Assembly (NCBI GenBank): GCA_029964075.1
Contig: CM057133.1
Location: 17,818,699-17,882,698, forward strand
DNA length: 64,000 bases
Direction: 5' to 3'
From: Patiria pectinifera
Lineage: Eukaryota > Echinodermata > Asteroidea > Valvatida > Asterinidae
The notes under the pieces were generated by a model that was not told the DNA's origin, made no database searches, and worked only from the letters and a program-made list of their open reading frames with translations. Positions 32,964 through 43,200 of the stretch are shown here, piece by piece. Both the position numbers and the translations under genes were made by a program. Positions within the stretch are counted from its first letter, which is position 1. Every line of letters starts with the position of its first letter.

Positions 32964-33030
32964 TGTCGGATCCTGTTAAATTTGGAACCGACATAGGTCC
33001 TCAGACAAAGCTTGAGAATAACCTGTGACA
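32964..33030 (+). repeat. 3' LTR, copy B (67 bp)
   Basis: It is identical to the copy A 3' LTR and differs from the copy B 5' LTR at two of 67 positions. Confidence 0.88.
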
Positions 33031-34280
33031 TATACTTATAATTTTAGTTGAGGTAAATTTAACTCAAACACTGATGTTGAGGAATGGCTAAGGTCAAAGG
33101 GCAAGCCAGGACTGGGGGTTCCATCTAGTGACTGTTGGAGAGATAGAGCATGGGCTTGGTTGGCTACTGCAGGTAAATAAAGACGGCTCGGAGAAATAAA
33201 AATATGCCTGTTTCCTGAAAATGATATCTTTATTGTCTTTTGATGAGCTTCCTTGGAAAACTCTAGCTAAGGCCACGGTGGCTTGGAAAACCCTGACCTG
33301 GGTATTACATGTAGTACAGGGTAAGCCTTTAGTAATCCCTTGGACGATAAGCCCTGGTTAGCTCGTTCTGAAAGACAGAAAATGGAATACAAACAAATTA
33401 TTAGACAAGGAACACGTTTTGTAGAAAAGAAAAAAAAAACAAGTCCTAAACGGTATACAAGGAAAGTACATGTATTTCCGACACTCAGAAAATTCTCAGT
33501 AACGGGGATATACATCTAATAATCATTCATTTTCATAATCAGGTGGCAAACATCTCAATTATACTATAAACTATACGGTAAACTCTAATCGGGAAGAAAA
33601 TGAATCCTCTCACCTTCCTTATCTGGCCATTTTTTTCGTCCCAGTAATTTTGGCTTGCCGACTGCTGATCTGACAAAAACACGCCCTTCTGAATCTCGCC
33701 ACGCGGTGCCGCTTTTCTTTGGTTATTCACGATCACCTTAACCCAAAAATATAACCCAAATAATTTACTCAGAATTTTAACTAAGTCAGTTTTAACTCAA
33801 AATTTCAACCGGAAAAATTTTGCAGATTTTGGGGTTACTCGTCATTGCTTTCACCCAAAGTATAACCCAAATTTGGGTTAAAATCTAACCCATGGCAATT
33901 TTGCTTTCCCTTTGGGTAGTTCACGGCTGGGACAACCTGGCCAAAATAGAAAAAGAAGTGATAAAGCGCCCTCTTACGACCACAGCAAGGTCAACACCCC
34001 CCCCCCCAGTAGTTTTCAAATGAGTGCAACATTTAGTACAATCTGTCAACAGCAGGTTTCTTTCCAAAGTTTCGCTTCAGCTCCGGTTTCGTCTTCGGGA
34101 AAATCCCCCCCCCCCCGGCCGTTGGCCTACTTACGTTCGTTTACACGCTTACATGTGATTGCGAATCATCATGAAATCTCGCAAAAGTCTTCATTTTTCA
34201 ACCGGCGATTTGGACCAAACATTAGAAGTCTCCTGCACGTGTTTCACATGAAAAAGAAGCGTATACTTTTCTCTATCTAC

Positions 34281-34463
34281 CAGTGGCGAAGCCACGGGGG
34301 GCGTGGGGGGGGGGGACAGCCCCCCCATGAAACTTGTCGCCCCCCCGTCCCCCCCCCCCAACCGAGATTTTCAGTTTCTAAAAAACTATCATTGATCTAC
34401 ATGACGCCCCCCCCCCATGAAATGTTCCAGCCCCCCACTGAAAAATTCCTGGCTACGCCACTG
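34281..34463. mobile_element. hAT non-autonomous element, copy B
   Basis: It is the partner of 12510-12692, with the same CTATCTAC duplication (34273-34280 and 34464-34471). It differs mainly in homopolymer lengths. Confidence 0.85.
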
Positions 34464-34717
34464 CTATCTACTAAGCCTTGCCATTTCTTTTGGCCGTTTT
34501 TAAGAATCGAATGTACACCTAAAAACTATCGGCCCTCGCTTTAATTGTTGATATAAAATATGATTTTGTTTGACAGGCCGTAATAACACTTTATATTTGT
34601 CCAAAGCAGTTATTTTTGGTATCAAAATAAAGCACACAATTTCAACTTTTCAATTATTTGGCCATCTTGGCCAAACAGTGCACGTATCCAGGTACTTTTT
34701 GTGTTTTTCTGTAGTCT

Positions 34718-35390
34718 CTAAACGGTATACAAGGAAAGTACATGTATTTCCGACACTCAGAAAATTCTCAATAACGGGGATATACATCTAATAATCATTC
34801 ATTTTCATAATCAGGTGGCAAACATCTCAATTATACTATAAACTATACGGTAAACTCTAATCGGGAAGAAAATGAATCCTCTCACCTGCCTTATCTGGCC
34901 ATTTTTTTCGTCCCAGTAATTTTGGCTTGCCGACTGCTGATCTGACATAAAAACACGCCCTTCTGAATCTCGCCACGCGGTGGCGCTTTCCTTTGGTTAT
35001 TCACGATCACCTTAACTCAAAAGTATAACCCAAATAATTTACTCAGGATTTTAACTAAGTCAGTTTTAACTCACAATTTCAACCGGGAAAATTTTGCAGA
35101 TTTTTGGGTTACTCGTCATTGCTTTCACCCAAAGTATAACCTTAATTTGGGTTAAATTTTAACCCATGGCAATTTTGCTTGCTGGCTTAGTTCACGGCTG
35201 GGACAACCTGGCCAAATTAGATAAAGTAGTGATAAAGCGCCCTCTAACGACCACAGCAAGGTCAACACCCCCCCCCCCCCAGTAGTTTTCAAATGAGTGC
35301 AACATTTAGTACAATCTGTCAACAGCAGGATTCTTTCCAAAGTTTCGCTTCAGCTCCGATTTCGTCTTCGGGAAAATTTTCCCCCCGACT
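34718..35390 (+). repeat. Diverged direct duplicate of 33447-34118
   Basis: It starts TAAACGGTATACAAGG and follows the earlier segment through the AACCCAAA stretch, the CGCCCTCTTACGACCACAGC segment and the CTTCAGCTCCG segment. It is clearly more diverged than copies A and B are from each other, so it is older. It replaces the unique sequence that follows 12948 in copy A. Confidence 0.8.
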
Positions 35391-35623
35391 TGAAGACTTT
35401 AGCTCAACATAAATACGTCAATGTTGTACTTCAGGAAGATCGGATTCTTCTACTTGAGGCCAAATACAAAAGTATACAAAGTCTCCATTCTGTTTGAATA
35501 TTAAAGGATTGTGAGTTGTAGGCTGAAGCCATTATAAAATCGGTAGCTGGAGGAAAACCCGAGGTTTGAAAAATCCTGCAAGACACAAGTTGGTGTGCAT
35601 ATAGGTTGAGTAAAGAACAATTG

Positions 35624-36315
35624 CGAGTGCGCAATAAGATCTGGCCGTGTTGCAAAAGTCTTGCATGAAAGTTGCATGAAATCGATCAAAATGATCCCTG
35701 CCAGAGCTGAAAAATGCGACGCCAAAAAATGCGACGCCGATGGCACATATGGAACACCATATACTTCAAGTCAATTTTTCCAGGGACTGACAGACAGACA
35801 GCCAATCCGACCGACCGACCGACCACCAAGTGACATTGTATAGAAGCTAGCTCCTGCCATAGCTTAAAAAGTGCAAGTGCACAATAAGCTATGGCGTGTT
35901 GCAAAAAGTCTTGCATGAAAGTTGCATGGAATCGATCAAAAATTATCCCTGCCAGAGCTGAACTTAACGCGACGCGGAAAAATGTGACACCGATGGCACA
36001 TACGGACCACCATACTTGTGTCAATTTTCGGGACAGACAGCCAGACAGCCCGACAGACCGACAGACAGACAGACAGACCAGTAATGTAGAAACAAGTGCG
36101 AGTGCACAATAAGGTCTGGCCGTGTTGCAAGAAGTCTTGCATATTAAAAGTCTTGCACGAAATCGATGAAATTGATCCATGCAGAGCTGAACAATGCGAC
36201 GCCGATGGCAACACAATACTTTTGGTCAATTTTCCGGGGACAGACAGACAGACCATTCGACCGACCGACCGACCGACCGACCACCAAATGACATGTAGAA
36301 GCTCCTGCTAGAGCT
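35624..36315 (+). repeat. Three tandem units of about 225-250 bp
   Basis: The units begin at about 35624, 35873 and 36098 with AGTGCACAATAAG. Each has GTTGCAAAAAGTCTTGCATG, AAATCGAT, CAGAGCTGAA, a CAGACAGACAGA/GACCGACC run and end near GAAGCTCCTGC. No coding sequence is supported. Confidence 0.8.
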
Positions 36316-36317
36316 TA

Positions 36318-37268
36318 AAAAGGAAACCCAAATGGCGCCCCTATTTTGTAAAGAAGTTCTGCATGTAGCGCCTTCCACATTTAGGATGTGAAAGCCCAAT
36401 TAATAAGCTTTCTTTTAGCACAAGAATCATTCTAATCACTTATGTACTTTTTGAGTTATGAAATTTCGAAAACAAACAGAATTTTGTCCACGGACCACAT
36501 TTAAGGAACGTGATATTTCAGTTAAATGAAACCATGTCGTATCATGAAAACGATATCAGAATAATCCCATAAGTCTCAGGGATAGCCAAGTAGAAGGCAG
36601 GGCAAGAGTATACACTATTGACATTATAAAACATGTTGTTTTAACATTGGAAGCAGAAGGTGTTTAAATAAATGTTATGATACGTGGTATTGGATCATTT
36701 GCATGTGTAAGATTTTTGAACACGTATGCAAATGAGGAGTAGTATGGTGCCTGCATGTGCGTTACATTAGCGTTTGTTTTTGTATGCGGGGTCTGGGGTA
36801 AAAACAGAGTCAATTCGTCGCAGCGCGAGCATGGCGTACGTGAGTTACGAAAACACGATTTATTTAATTTAACTGTTACGACCTTATTGTGACAACATGC
36901 AGTATCACATTTCTTATTAATATGAACAAACTGGATAGGAAATTAGTATTTTCGAGACGAATGATCGCGAAACACGTACTGTACGTTGTGAATAACAACA
37001 CCAAGTACACAATAAAAATCCATTACTAGCCAATTGCGGTATCGAATCAGGATACAGGAAGAAAGTTTCCTATCCAGGGCTTACTATTGGATAAGTGGTT
37101 GGAAATAAAGTAAGCACTGGGGACGAGGTAACATGAGCGATATGAATGATTCTTTTACTAAAATAAAGCTTATTAATTGGGCTTTCACATCCTAGATCTT
37201 GAACGCCCTACATGCTGAACTACAAAAAAAAAGAAGAAAAAAGAGGGGGCGTCATTTGGTTTCCTTTT
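36318..37268. mobile_element. Long inverted-repeat element related to 52816-53281
   Basis: Arms of about 140 bp (36318-36455 and 37128-37268) are inverted copies and share GAAAGCCCAATTAATAAGCTT with the mariner-like element at 52816. The interior of about 670 bp has no recognised gene. The outermost CAGGGTGAGTC ends are missing. Confidence 0.65.
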
Positions 37269-37868
37269 TTTTTTTACATGCCCGCTCCATAATATGTGAT
37301 GAGAATACATGGATATATTATGCATGTGAAGGTTACGGTAAGAGTTCTTTTGGAAAAGAGAAATTCTCATCATTTGAAAATATATACAGTCGCTATTCAA
37401 AAGACCGAGGGGAAACAACACGAAAGTATGAGAGTATACTCTCAAAGTTTGTAATACACAAAACAGGGCATTCCCTCGGCCACCTGCACGGCTGGTGATT
37501 TCCGTTTTGTTCCGTGCGTGACGGACTTTTAAATAAAAGTTTTAATATCGTTTGAACACTAGCAGATTAAAGTAGTAAAGTATGGGCGGCTAAAGTGCGT
37601 TGACTCACAACAAAACCATGCAGCTTCGACATACCAACCCGTTCTGTCAATGTGGTTTTACCCTTGCGGTCAGAAACCTATGTGTTAAACCAAACTTACT
37701 CACTGTGAGAACTGCATTCACGTGTCATTTCTTGAAACGCACTGCGCGCATGCGTGGCTCTGTGTCACGGCACGCAATGTGCCAGTTACCATTCATTGCC
37801 GAATCCACTCCCCATAAACCGCTTGCACTGCAGCCATCTTGGAGGTGTGTGCTTTTGTGAAAAGGTAT
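37269..37868. other. Spacer with no recognised feature
   Basis: I see no gene, RNA or clear repeat here apart from short AT-rich runs. Confidence 0.4.
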
Positions 37869-38190
37869 CAAGGGCGGATCCAGGGGGGGGGGCCAAAGGG
37901 GGCCATGCCCCCCCCCCCCCAAAACGAAACCAATTTTTTTTTTTTTTTTTATGTGACGTCGAAATAAAGGCAGGCAATGAGTACAACACCATCTTTTCCT
38001 CAAAAAAACATTGGTTAAAGTGGTCAGAAATTGCCTCAGATCGCACCACAGAGCATCTAGAATCCAAAAAAATTTCGGGGCCCTTAAGCGGGCCCCGAAC
38101 CCCACGCCGTAATTTTTTGACCCACTTTTTTGGGGGAACCAAAATTTTTTTGGGCCCCCCCCCCCAAATTGCCTTCTGGATCCGCCCTTG
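37869..38190. mobile_element. hAT non-autonomous element (GGGCGGATCC family), copy 2
   Basis: The ends CAAGGGCGGATCC and GGATCCGCCCTTG are perfect inverted repeats flanked by the 8-bp duplication AAAGGTAT (37861-37868 and 38191-38198). The interior palindrome GGGGCCCTTAAGCGGGCCCC lies at about 38077-38096. Confidence 0.92.
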
Positions 38191-38279
38191 AAAGGTATAT
38201 AAATTATGGATATGGATTAACATAACAAAACACATTAAAGATGGCTAATGAATGCAATCCATCTATAACGTGTGTGTAG

Positions 38280-38790
38280 GTTGACTCAGTGCCGGCCGCC
38301 TCCAAAATGGATGGATTTGTCGGGAAGGGGGTAGTACTTTATAGCGGATATTGTTACTGACTTGTTTGAAGTTTTGTGTTCGTAGGTGCTGGAAAAACCA
38401 AGAAAAACAATGATATGTTCCTGTAGCCTGGTTGCCTGACCCCACTCAAGATAAAACGGAGCAATTTACGAACGTCCGGGAATTGTAAGGTCAGGGAACC
38501 AGTGTAGCTGGCCTGTACCCGTTCATGTAATCGATTTCAAACAAAATGCGGACTCACTAAATATGGTAAATTGGGGGCAGTATTTGAAAAAAGCCTGAAA
38601 ATCCTAGCCAATCTGAAAATCCTAGCCAAACGGCCGACCAGCGTTAGAAGTTGATACAGAAATACCACCTTTCTTGTAAAACGGACAGCACACAAGGTGC
38701 CATGATTTTACAGGATGCTTTAATTAGACTGTCATTCACTAACAGTCCAGCAAGGTATTTCAAAAAAATGTGTTAATTTTTTGTTTGATG
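38280..38790 (-). repeat. Palindrome-bearing dispersed repeat, copy 3 (inverted)
   Basis: On the minus strand it follows the same order as 60765-61255, including TTTTTCTTGGTTTTT, the GGTTCCCTGACC segment and the AAATCATGGCACCTTG part. The central palindrome is damaged on one side (AACGGCCGACCAGCGTT remains). Confidence 0.75.
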
Positions 38791-39117
38791 TTTTCAAATT
38801 CCCTTTTAATAAACACACACTAATTCAAGTAATTGGGCCAAGTATTTCAGACCACACTATTGGTACCGGTAATATAAGTGATAATTCCTCGTTTGTTTTT
38901 TTCGAAAAGGTGGTCAATATGGATCAGATATTATGAAAAGCCAATCCTTGGAGTATCTTCATAAATTTATACTGTCACGGCAATAATTAATTTTTCCAAA
39001 CCTTTTCTTTTCTTTACAGGAAGGAAATATCGTATGTTGCATTTAGAAGCACCCATGTGCAAACGGGCATGTCCAATAATGTTTTGACGCGACATGTGTA
39101 CATACATTACTACTGTT

Positions 39118-39245
39118 CTGTGTTCAGTATGCGTGTACATGTACATGTACAAAACATGTACATGTACATGTACTGTACACTGATGTATTATGTCCATGTA
39201 CATGCAGGGCATTGTACACATTTTGTACACATTGTGCACGAACGC
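39118..39245. repeat. TGTACA/CATG alternating palindromic repeat
   Basis: GTACATGTACATGTAC runs occur on both sides of an AAAA spacer (39134-39173) and again toward 39240. The run is self-complementary and can extrude a cruciform. Confidence 0.6.
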
Positions 39246-39282
39246 TGAACAAAGGCACGTAGCAGCAATGGGGAAAACCCTC

Positions 39283-39319
39283 CACGTGTGACGTCAAGGT
39301 CGTGAGTCATGTGCGGAAG
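39283..39319 (+). promoter_or_regulatory. Cluster of E-box, CRE, AP-1 and ETS motifs upstream of the phosphatase gene
   Basis: Within 37 bp lie CACGTG (39283-39288), a perfect CRE TGACGTCA (39289-39296), a perfect AP-1 site TGAGTCA (39303-39309) and an ETS core CGGAAG (39314-39319). They are about 570-600 bp before the ATG. These are the sites that bring cAMP and MAP-kinase signals to immediate-early genes. Binding is inferred. Confidence 0.65.
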
Positions 39320-39636
39320 GATCTGTGTGATTCGCCGATCGGAACTGTTTATATTTTCCTTACAGTTCCTTTATAAAAACCAAGGGGTGACAAAACACGA
39401 TGAATTTTTGACTAGCATTTTCTTATACCCTACCTTTAAATGGTTCTGCCATAATCATTCAGTAAATACGTGAAACTACTTTTTTTCAGAGTTGTACGCG
39501 AATCAGGTGATTCGTCGGTTCCTTTTTATGAATGGGCGATGCGTTTCCGACAGTGATTGGTCAACGGTAATAGGGCTGCGGTTTTGTGGCATGCGAGAAG
39601 CGTGACCCGCGGTCATTCATTCCTTGTCGTCATATC

Positions 39637-39662
39637 CCTAATTTGGCTGTCCGGCTATAAAG
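39637..39662 (+). promoter_or_regulatory. CArG box (SRE), TATA box: core promoter of the phosphatase gene
   Basis: CCTAATTTGG (39637-39646) fits CC(A/T)6GG for SRF. TATAAAG follows at 39656-39662, and an inverted CCAAT box (ATTGG, 39556-39560) lies upstream. Transcription would start near 39690, leaving about 200 nt of 5' UTR. Confidence 0.7.
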
Positions 39663-39887
39663 AGATTAGATCTCTCGCTTCGCGCCAAAACATCAACAAC
39701 AAGAATCTCTTCCCATACGCAGTGCACACAAACACGCGGTGCGATATCGGTAGTGTTAAGGCACAGACACGTACACAACGGACCGAACAAGGGCTACCGT
39801 TGTACATATTGTAAACAGCGAGTGTTAGGCTGATATTCTCAGTAAGTTAACTGTTTTTTCTAGTCTGGAATTCCTACTTCTTCGGCC

Positions 39888-40284
39888 ATGACGGTGTCTG
39901 TACACGTACGGCCGATCTCCACCGATGAGCTACGGCACGTTCTGGCTGGTGAGGCCGGCGACACACGGCGAGTTCTGCTGGTGGATTCACGACCGTTCAT
40001 GCAGTTCAACGACAACCACATCAGCGGGGCCCACAACATCCACTGCCCGAGGCTGCTCCGGCGACGCTCCAAGGGAGCGCTGGCCATGGACTATATCGTT
40101 ACCTGCCCGGAGACAAGGGCCGAGTTTCTTGCCGGGTTGTTCTCAGCCGTCGTGGTGTACGACCAAGGCACGGGGGAAATAGGAGAATCCACCGCTAGAG
40201 ACAACAGTGATCTAGTCTTGGTGCTGGAGTCTCTACTTCAAGCCCCAGTCAGCCATCTCACAACAGAAATTACATTTCTTCAAG
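39888..40284 (+). CDS. Phosphatase exon 1 (rhodanese-like docking domain)
   Basis: The ATG at 39888 is the first in frame after the predicted start of transcription. The exon contains LLVDSRPFMQFNDNHISGAHN, the inactive rhodanese fold typical of MKPs. It ends ITFLQ plus one base before GTAAGA. Confidence 0.92.
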
Positions 40285-43200
40285 GTAAGATCTGCATGGC
40301 CTATTTGAAAGTTTACTGCAGTATTTTGGAAAGAGTTCCATACTGGGCCACCACTCATATTCCCTAATAAGACCTGAAATGTAACAAAAGTTGTAAATCT
40401 GATGAAGAAACACTATTAAAGGAGTGCAACATTTTTTTTAGATACTCTTAACTTTTTTGGTCATGGCCCATAGACTTAGTGCAGGAGGTCTGAGTGGTGG
40501 CCCAGTATGGAATTCTTTCCATATACACTTCAATAGGATTCCAACAATTTCAAAACAAGCCTATGATGCAGCGTGCATGATACGATTGTTGTATGTAAAC
40601 GAATGAAACAAAATAAGAAACCATTGAACAGAGGCACGGTAAGTGGTAAAGAATACAGTAATGTCACACATGTCTTTTCCTAGGCTATGGCATTGGCAGT
40701 CGAGCAAACATTGTGATGGAGAAACCAATACTTTAAATGGCTTGAGATAATACTGTCCTATTCACGTAAATCTCCTCGATGTTACAGTTTGTAACTTGAC
40801 AAAATCCATATCAAATCATAGTTGGGCATACTCATGGAGCTATAAAAAGCTCCATGGTATACTGCAGTATTTTGTTGAGCAAGGAACTCTATGGATATAG
40901 TCTTTCTCATTTTAATTGTAATAATTTATTATTTAATGAAACACACCAAGGCTATGATTCACATTTATAAAAAATATTATAAAATATATTATAAACTATT
41001 TTTAAAAATCGGTGTCGATTATTTACTGTTAAATTAAATAATTTTGCACTGTCCTGGTCTGATATTGAAGGCGACTGACCAGTAAGTGTTATGCCCCAAC
41101 TGCATGTATTACAATGATCCCGACTATAGTTGGGTATTTCAAATGATCCTAACAGTAGTTGGCATCACAAAGTTGGGACGAAGCCACAGTTGGGGGCGCA
41201 CCCTGCATGTACATCTGCTGCCTACTTTCTATAGTCCTTCAGTTAGCCTATGATACAAGTCGATGGTTCAATTATGCTGGAAGATTGAGATTATTATTAT
41301 ACACCGACGGAAAGATTTCCATATAAGAAGTTCACTCAACACCCTGTGTACAAACCCTATGAGAGTGGACTGAAAATTTTGAAGTGTTTTCTAAGAAGTG
41401 CTTGTATTTTCTCACTGCTCAAATTGATCTGGGAGCTTGTTAGTCAATACAGAGGAAAATTAGTGAACTTCTTATATGGAAATCTTTCCTACACCGACTG
41501 TGCTGACTCGACGATGAAGTCACCCGCGACCACCTAATTAGTGGACGTTATATAAATGTCTTCTGTCGGATTTGTCTGTAATTCCAAAGACGTGGACAGA
41601 CTGTCATAAATTTTTGGGTTTTGTAAAGTGAAGCAAAAGATATAATACCGATATTGTGTTTAAATTAGTCATCTTTGGTCCTCCCTCACCCCAGTGACTA
41701 ACGTCTTGGGTTTTCGCCCCCTGGGCCAACCGCGCCCTGGTCACGCCCCATTTATTGTCAGGATTACGCCTCTTGTATTGTCCTCATATAAAGCGAAACC
41801 AAATCTTGAAAAATTGTTTGTGGTAATGACTTTTTTCCATCTTGTTTGTACTTGTTCGGAGTACAATTGGTCGGGCAAAGATAGTATTATGCTAGTCATG
41901 CAAGTCAATGCTTGTCACGTAATGAAAAAAAAAGAATATTATCTTCATTTATAAAAAAAAACAGCGTTATCGGCCGCATTTAAGATAACTAAGGTAAACA
42001 AAAAGTGTTACTGATGCATTCCACTGCATGATAATAATACAGTGCTTCAGATTTCGTGTTTACCCGCGAGCAGGAACAGTGACGCTTGTCCAATGTAAAT
42101 GTTTATCGAATCTTTGACTTTGGAACTCCTCAGCTGGTTATTTTTAGCGGTGAACTCCAAAGTTGCTCAACTGCACAATGAAATGTTTTTATGGGTGTAC
42201 TCCAGAGTCCGTCCAGTGAATTATCTGTTGAATCGAGGGCGGGCTAAAGGTTACAACGAAACCAACGTCAGAAACCGCAAGCGGTCCAGATATGATTTAT
42301 CTCAAGTTTTTTTAGTACATATTGAAATTTGAATGAATTATTTCATTTGGGGTAAGCAGTAAAAAAGAATGAGCAGAGCTAGAGAGGCATGGGTATTAGT
42401 GATCGATTTTATCAGATTTCAAAAGGTCCTTAAGTTTGTTGTTGTGATTTATCAAGTTTTGTATATTAAAGTAGACAACAAAACTGAAGTGAACAAGCGT
42501 ATGCGTTTAGGCTACGTGTTCAAAGATCGCGTCCAAGTAGACTTAATCCGGGGCGCTTCGATGTAATCTACCAAAGAAAAGTTACTCCTGTACATCTAAA
42601 TACTATGCAGTTGCCACAGTAGAATAGCTGGATGATCGACCGGGCTTGCCGAGGACGCAGCTCGAATGACGGCTGGAAAGACGGCCATACGAACCGAGCT
42701 GTATTGTATTTGTTGATGTCTCTCCTAGCTTCCGCTCATGTACTTAGATTTTACGAACCCTCCTTCTCCCCCCCCCCCCCTTCTCTTCTTTGCTATCTGC
42801 TGGGAAAAAAAGGAATAGAACAAAACAAAAAAAGGAAAGGTGATGCCCTGCCGAGGAAGTTGGAGAGAATGGTTGTCCACTGCACCGACGGAAATTAAAA
42901 ACCACTACATTGATTGGTCTTTTATTAGATGCATTCGCTCGCACCGTGGCTTGCGGAAGTCGCCTGCATTTAACGCGTGCCAACTGCGCTCGCACCGCCG
43001 TTGAAACGGACTCGGAGTTTAAGCCAGACTCTTACGGCTTTATCTATGTTCCCGCGAAAACAAACAATAAGGAGACGGCGTAACGCTAGAAGATGTCTTT
43101 AGAAAAAAAAAATAAGGGGGAATATTCTGTGCCGGGATCAATTGTTTCGTCGGAGGAGGCGAGGCTGAAAAGGAGGAAATTCGATATGACGGTCTTGATT

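Larger units (their letters stand above)
25917..33030 (+). mobile_element. Ty3/Gypsy LTR retrotransposon, copy B, inactive
   Basis: It is the duplicated partner of 4069-11215, 7114 bp, with the same TATA flanks (25913-25916 and 33031-33034). The shared defects are the Gag frameshift, the LINE insertion, the missing protease motif and the shifted Pol tail. The copy-specific ones are a 16-bp deletion in RT (at 29650), a TAG stop in the Pol frame (31098-31100), an 83-bp deletion in integrase (at about 31790) and a one-base loss in the LINE. Unlike copy A, the protease-to-RT join is in frame. It arrived here by segmental duplication, not by its own movement. Confidence 0.95.
21114..34717 (+). repeat. 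Segmental duplication, copy B (partner of 1-12948)
   Basis: The two copies align collinearly over introns, exons, retrotransposon and flanks. The offset grows from 21113 to about 21770 because copy B gained a 0.7 kb insertion and smaller indels. Identity is visibly very high even in introns, so the event is recent or the copies are being homogenised. The left limit is outside the window; the right limit is 12948/34717. Confidence 0.95.
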
